From Spirochaetia bacterium 38H-sp (lineage in GTDB: Bacteria; Spirochaetota; Spirochaetia; Winmispirales; Winmispiraceae): a stretch of DNA of 64,000 nucleotides. Shown here in pieces: positions 60,074-64,000 of this stretch (position 1 is the first letter of the stretch; the number at the start of each line of letters is the position of its first letter). The stretch spans positions 62,001 to 126,000 of the forward strand of contig JBCHKQ010000005.1 in the NCBI GenBank assembly GCA_039023545.1, written 5' to 3'. Both the position numbers and the translations under genes were made by a program. The notes beneath the pieces were generated by a model. The model had not been told where the DNA came from and did not search any database. It saw only the letters and a list, made by a program, of their open reading frames with translations.

Positions 60074-63000
60074 CTATTTTTGTGACATCTCAAGAATAAG
60101 CTCAACCTCTCCCTTACTAAGCTTGGTAGCCCGGGCTATTGCATCCACTTCCCACCCTTGTCTGGCAAGCCTTATTACAGCATCCCTTTCTGACATAGCA
60201 GGGGCACCTCTATCTTTTCTTCCTTTCTCTTCCGCATCAAGTAAAGTACCCAGCAGTTTTACCTGCTCCTCCGCCCTTCTGGAAATCTCCTCCAACCTAG
60301 TTTCCGTGCGAGCAAGCCATTCTCTTGCCTGCTGTAGTCTGTCAGCTCTGCCCTCCATCTCAAGCAATATGGAATCAAGCTGATTTAGCTTCTCTACAGC
60401 ATCCCTTATGGCCCCCTGTTCCTTATCTATAAGTCCTATCTGTTCTTTAATCTCAGCAATCATGGCAGGCATCTCTTCCAATCTGTCTCTAAATCCTTCT
60501 ACTGTTTCTTCTATTTCCTGAATCATTCTAAAATTCTTATCAACCATACTTGTGGTTGTCTCAAGAATCTCCTGCTTTTTAAGCAACCTTTCAAAGTCCC
60601 TGTCCACAACTGACTGAGTCTCTTCTATATTCCTAAGACGTGCCTGTATGCTCTGCAGCTTATCACTGCTATCCGTAATCTGCTGCAGCTTAAGCTCAAC
60701 AGCCTGGGAAAGTCCCAGAAGCTTCTTAAAATCATCCTCTAATCTGTCTATTCTTTTTCTCTCGTTAATAAAGCGATTGAGTCTTGCAGAAACATCTTCA
60801 CCCTGTTTCTTTACCTGCTGAAACTGAAGCTCAAGATTCCTTGTTTCCTTTGCATGAGACTCTACTCTTGCAATCTCTTCTTTAAGAGAAATAATACTTT
60901 TCTCAAGATTTTCCTTGAGCCTATCTGCCCTATCAAACACCCTTGTCTGTTCAATAAAATCTTTCTGCTTTTTTTCTATCTCTGCTATTACAGAAGATAT
61001 CCGGTTGCCATCCTCTTCCAGTTTTGCAAACAATCTCTGCTGCATAGCAGTAAATTGACTCCTTACTTCAACTATAGATTGTTTAAACTCCCTTGTATTG
61101 CTTTCTATATCATTGTCAACAGTCTCTTTGTGCTTATCAAGGCTATCTTCCATCGCAGCATAGCGTGCAGAAAAGGCATCCAGAGCCTCAGAAGCCATGC
61201 TCTCAAGCCTTTCTTCCAACGAATCCATATCAGCCTTTATCTGAGACAGTTTTTCACTCAGCTGTTCCCTGTATTTGGCTGCATTATCTATTATAGTGGT
61301 TTTCTCCGCTGCAAACTCCTCTTTTATAACATCGATATTCTCAGAAAGTTCTGAGCGAAGCATAGACAACTGTCCGTTGACATCGTTTCTCGTAGTAGCA
61401 AATATATTCTCTATTTCAGACTGCCATCTGGAAACATCCTGCCTGGATGCAGCCATAAGTTTCTCAACAGTTGTCTCATGCTCGGTAACATGAGCCATTA
61501 TACTATCAACCCTTGCAAAAACATCTTTTTTCTGAGCTGCAAGGTTTTCTTCCATATATAGCCTGTAAGAAGAAAGCTCCTGTTGCATTTCAGTCTTGGC
61601 ATTTTCCTTTATACTGGAAAGCTGTTCAGAAATAGCATTCTGAAAAACTTTTATAGTACTTTCCTGACCATCCAATCTTTCTCTTATAACATGTTCAAAC
61701 TGATCAACCTGTTCCTGAAAGTGATTGAGCCTGGAAAACACGGAAGCCTTGAGCTGTTCCAGCCCTGTTTTAAGCTCCTCAGTATATGACTGCTCCAATC
61801 TGACTCTGGCTTCTTCTTCCTGGGTGGAAATACCGGACAACTTATCAGCAAGCTCTATTTCTCTAGTTTCTATATTACCTCTTAGGCTCTCGGTTCTCTT
61901 CTCTAGCTCTTCCATAAGACCGGACTCAAAATCCTTGATGCCATCGGATATTCTATCGTATGCCTCTTTTTTGAGAAGGTCGATCTGCTCTCTTAGCTCT
62001 GCAAGATGCCCTTCTATCGCCTGCATCTGGGACTCTAGCTCTTCTCTACTGGAGTTCTGCTCATCTCTCAAAAGCTGATAAAAGTTTTGATACTCCTGTC
62101 TTATATTTGCCTTGGTATCCTCAAGAGCATCTTTTAAACTTTCTTCAAGAGAGTCTATATCAGAGCTTATATTCTCTATACGCTCAAGCCTATAGACAAA
62201 ATCCCTGTTGTACTCGTTTAATCTGGCATCAAGAGAAACCAATGTGGAGTCCTCAAACTCATTAGCTCTGTTCTCAACAATAGAATACAACTCTTTCTGC
62301 TTATCCGTAATAGACTGCCGAAAATCTTCAAAATCCTTCTCAAGGCCTGCTTTGGTATCTGCTAGCATGGATTGGAGCAATACCGAAGCCTTCTCTATCT
62401 TATCCGCAAGCTCAGACTCCCTCGCAGAAAGCTCAGACAACCTGTTGGCAAGAGATTTTTCTGCCCTACCAAGCTTATCCTGCTGCGTAGCATAGAAATC
62501 ATCCAGTCTAGAATCAATATCCAACAATCTGGTTTTCATATCCTGCTCTGCCTCTACAAGAGAGGAACCCATTGCAGCAACCTTGGAAGAAAGCTCTTCT
62601 GCAAGACGAGAAGAAGCAGAATCAAGACTTTGTTTGAGCTCTTCAAGAGAGGCTTTTCCTTCTCGTCTCATATTGGAGAACTCTCTCTCAAGCTCAGCCC
62701 TAAAAGACTCAAGCCTCTCAGAAAAAGCATCACTCACAATACTCAACTCTGAGTTTTGACGTTCTTCCAGTTCCTGCAGTCTGTTTTCTAGAGATTCAAG
62801 ACGCGTGCCTACAGCATGCTCTGCAGAAGAAAGAAGTCCGGATATTCTCTCCTGAGCAGACTCATAATCCGCAAAAAGCTGTCCAATCTTATCAGAAAAA
62901 TCATTCTTAACAGAAGATATCCTATTCTCAAGCTCGGAAGTAAAATCAGATACATAAGAAGAAAGCCTGTCTGTCTCCCCTGAGAAAAACCCGGATAATT

Positions 63001-64000
63001 TCTCTATTCTCTCATTAGCAGAAAGATTTTCCTGCTCCAGAAGAGTTTCTATAGAAGAAAAGCGCTTGTTTACAAGCTCATAGAAAACATTCTCTTTCTC
63101 GTCAAGAGTAGCTTTGACATCAGACAACAGCTTTTCCCCCTCCTGCTCAGAAAAAGCCTCCACAGCAGCAAGCTTTTCTCTGACATCTGCCAAGATACGC
63201 TCCTGCTCCTTTTCTGCGAGCTCTTTTGCCTCCTGCATCCTTGTGGAAAGGCTTTCCATCTCAGCAGCAAAACGCTTGTCAAAATCCTCCAGTATGCTGC
63301 TCTGCTGTCTCTGCATATTCTCTGCCTGCTCTGACAAGGCACCAATCCTGGACTCAAGAGATGCAGTATACTCATCCATACCACTTGTCCAGGAATCAAC
63401 TCTATTCTTAAGCTCGTAGAATATACTTTCCAGATTGGAGCGAGACTGCTCCATACTGTTTCTCAAGGCATCTAACCTTGCCTCTATATCCTCTCTAAGA
63501 GCACTTGTTTGCGCCTCAACATCCCTGTTTATTCTGACAAGAACATCGTCAACATTTCGCCTTGCGGTCTCCTCAAGAGAAGCAATCTTATCCGCAATAT
63601 TCTGCTCCACCCCATATAACCCTGACTCAAGCTGCTCTGACTTTTCATCTATAAGCTTCCTTGCCTCCATAAAGTCAGAATCCAGAGAAGAAGCAAAATC
63701 TTCAAAATTGCGCTTTAACTCTTCCTCTCTATCCCTAAGCTCGGAAAAAAGCTGCTCAACAGAAGATGCAAGGCTGACTCGCTCCTGCTCCAACTGGGAA
63801 CCAAGCTCATCCATCTTACCCTTTAACAAAGCTCTGGAATCAGCTTCCCATAGTCCCACATCAGAATTGAGCCTCTCAATCCTCTCATGGATAAGACCCT
63901 TTATCTTCTCAAGCTCCTTATCCGTCACATCTATGGACTTGGACAGAGAAGAAAGCAATACCTTCTCTCTCTGAGAAATCTTTTCTGCCAGCTTATTAAA
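60074..64000 (-). CDS. SpiroCoCo-type giant coiled-coil protein (5' end outside window)
   Basis: 1308 aa visible; the frame is open to the right edge, so the start is missing. Almost pure coiled coil of Glu, Lys, Leu, Ser, Ala heptads, without proline; phases such as LEEMPAMIAEIKEQIGL run to about residue 1250. The last 40 residues switch to a small helix-turn-helix-like unit (ERDAVIRLARQGWEVDAIARATKLSKGEVELILEM). Such proteins are conserved in spirochaetes and thought to be cytoskeletal or morphology factors; no function is proven here. It is 114 bp upstream of grpE and on the same strand, possibly with its own promoter further right. Confidence 0.88.
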   Translation of the reverse strand, partial: FNKLAEKISQREKVLLSSLSKSIDVTDKELEKIKGLIHERIERLNSDVGLWEADSRALLKGKMDELGSQLEQERVSLASSVEQLFSELRDREEELKRNFEDFASSLDSDFMEARKLIDEKSEQLESGLYGVEQNIADKIASLEETARRNVDDVLVRINRDVEAQTSALREDIEARLDALRNSMEQSRSNLESIFYELKNRVDSWTSGMDEYTASLESRIGALSEQAENMQRQQSSILEDFDKRFAAEMESLSTRMQEAKELAEKEQERILADVREKLAAVEAFSEQEGEKLLSDVKATLDEKENVFYELVNKRFSSIETLLEQENLSANERIEKLSGFFSGETDRLSSYVSDFTSELENRISSVKNDFSDKIGQLFADYESAQERISGLLSSAEHAVGTRLESLENRLQELEERQNSELSIVSDAFSERLESFRAELEREFSNMRREGKASLEELKQSLDSASSRLAEELSSKVAAMGSSLVEAEQDMKTRLLDIDSRLDDFYATQQDKLGRAEKSLANRLSELSARESELADKIEKASVLLQSMLADTKAGLEKDFEDFRQSITDKQKELYSIVENRANEFEDSTLVSLDARLNEYNRDFVYRLERIENISSDIDSLEESLKDALEDTKANIRQEYQNFYQLLRDEQNSSREELESQMQAIEGHLAELREQIDLLKKEAYDRISDGIKDFESGLMEELEKRTESLRGNIETREIELADKLSGISTQEEEARVRLEQSYTEELKTGLEQLKASVFSRLNHFQEQVDQFEHVIRERLDGQESTIKVFQNAISEQLSSIKENAKTEMQQELSSYRLYMEENLAAQKKDVFARVDSIMAHVTEHETTVEKLMAASRQDVSRWQSEIENIFATTRNDVNGQLSMLRSELSENIDVIKEEFAAEKTTIIDNAAKYREQLSEKLSQIKADMDSLEERLESMASEALDAFSARYAAMEDSLDKHKETVDNDIESNTREFKQSIVEVRSQFTAMQQRLFAKLEEDGNRISSVIAEIEKKQKDFIEQTRVFDRADRLKENLEKSIISLKEEIARVESHAKETRNLELQFQQVKKQGEDVSARLNRFINERKRIDRLEDDFKKLLGLSQAVELKLQQITDSSDKLQSIQARLRNIEETQSVVDRDFERLLKKQEILETTTSMVDKNFRMIQEIEETVEGFRDRLEEMPAMIAEIKEQIGLIDKEQGAIRDAVEKLNQLDSILLEMEGRADRLQQAREWLARTETRLEEISRRAEEQVKLLGTLLDAEEKGRKDRGAPAMSERDAVIRLARQGWEVDAIARATKLSKGEVELILEMSQK

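Overview
The window looks like chromosome from a free-living, sugar-fermenting spirochaete with roughly 40% G+C (judged by eye). The main clues are a very large coiled-coil protein of the kind called SpiroCoCo in spirochaete annotation (60074 to the right edge), a lipoprotein endoglucanase whose C-terminal module resembles CBM64 (first described in Spirochaeta thermophila), and a spirochaete-style layout of lnt, hup and rpsT. No rRNA, tRNA, CRISPR array, phage or transposase gene was seen. Almost all genes are housekeeping genes in short operons on both strands.

Layout. 1-3055 (minus): rrf2 - DUF59/sufT-like - sufC - sufB - sufD, an Fe-S cluster assembly operon behind an autoregulatory-looking palindrome. 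3269-7011: a two-subunit ChrA-type transporter cotranscribed with a sulfatase-maturating radical SAM enzyme, divergent from a Cys-type sulfatase; both promoters carry the same operator-like box. 7174-9087: speA. 9220-14717: hybrid histidine kinase, response regulator with a degenerate ATPase domain, and a small membrane protein. 14768-17371: GGDEF protein and a D-lactate dehydrogenase with an odd Cys-rich tail. 17446-25037 (minus): folP - cdaA - cdaR - acpS - DUF2225 - truA - udg - priA - small membrane protein. 25295-28065: GH5 cellulase and an EamA exporter. 28401-34696: galE, a TIGR02757-family protein and two GGDEF/EAL proteins. 35057-36641: aroK-aroC. 36740-39563: mrp; then icd with a LiaF-like membrane protein. 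39660-42845: TPR protein, lytic transglycosylase and a secreted protein, meeting an M20 peptidase and a YigZ protein tail to tail. 44805-47653: mgsA-rdgB-pepF. 47716-53059 (minus): M23 peptidase - bactofilin - yaaR-like - ricT-like - 56-aa zinc ribbon - rpsT - hup - lnt. 53211-56122: tatD-dus, rlmB and a secreted Asp-rich repeat protein. 56186-59954 (minus): grpE-dnaK-dnaJ. 60074-64000: the coiled-coil giant, cut by the window edge.

The most unusual thing is not a protein. A dispersed, structured repeat family runs through the intergenic spaces. Three full copies of about 163 bp (16066, 25085, 28155) have inverted ends (TTTATACCGAACG / CGTTCGGTATAAA) enclosing two long hairpins. The sequences of these hairpins differ between copies, but base pairing is kept. 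Two mini-hairpins are also conserved, one of which covaries. Half-copies sit at gene ends, where they look like terminators, twice in a right-half/left-half arrangement between convergent genes.

A second theme is that several promoters place the -10 box only 6-8 nt upstream of the start codon with no Shine-Dalgarno sequence (anSME, HHK, folP, aroK, mrp, yigZ), which suggests leaderless mRNAs. All functional calls come from reading motifs and family resemblance. No database search was run.
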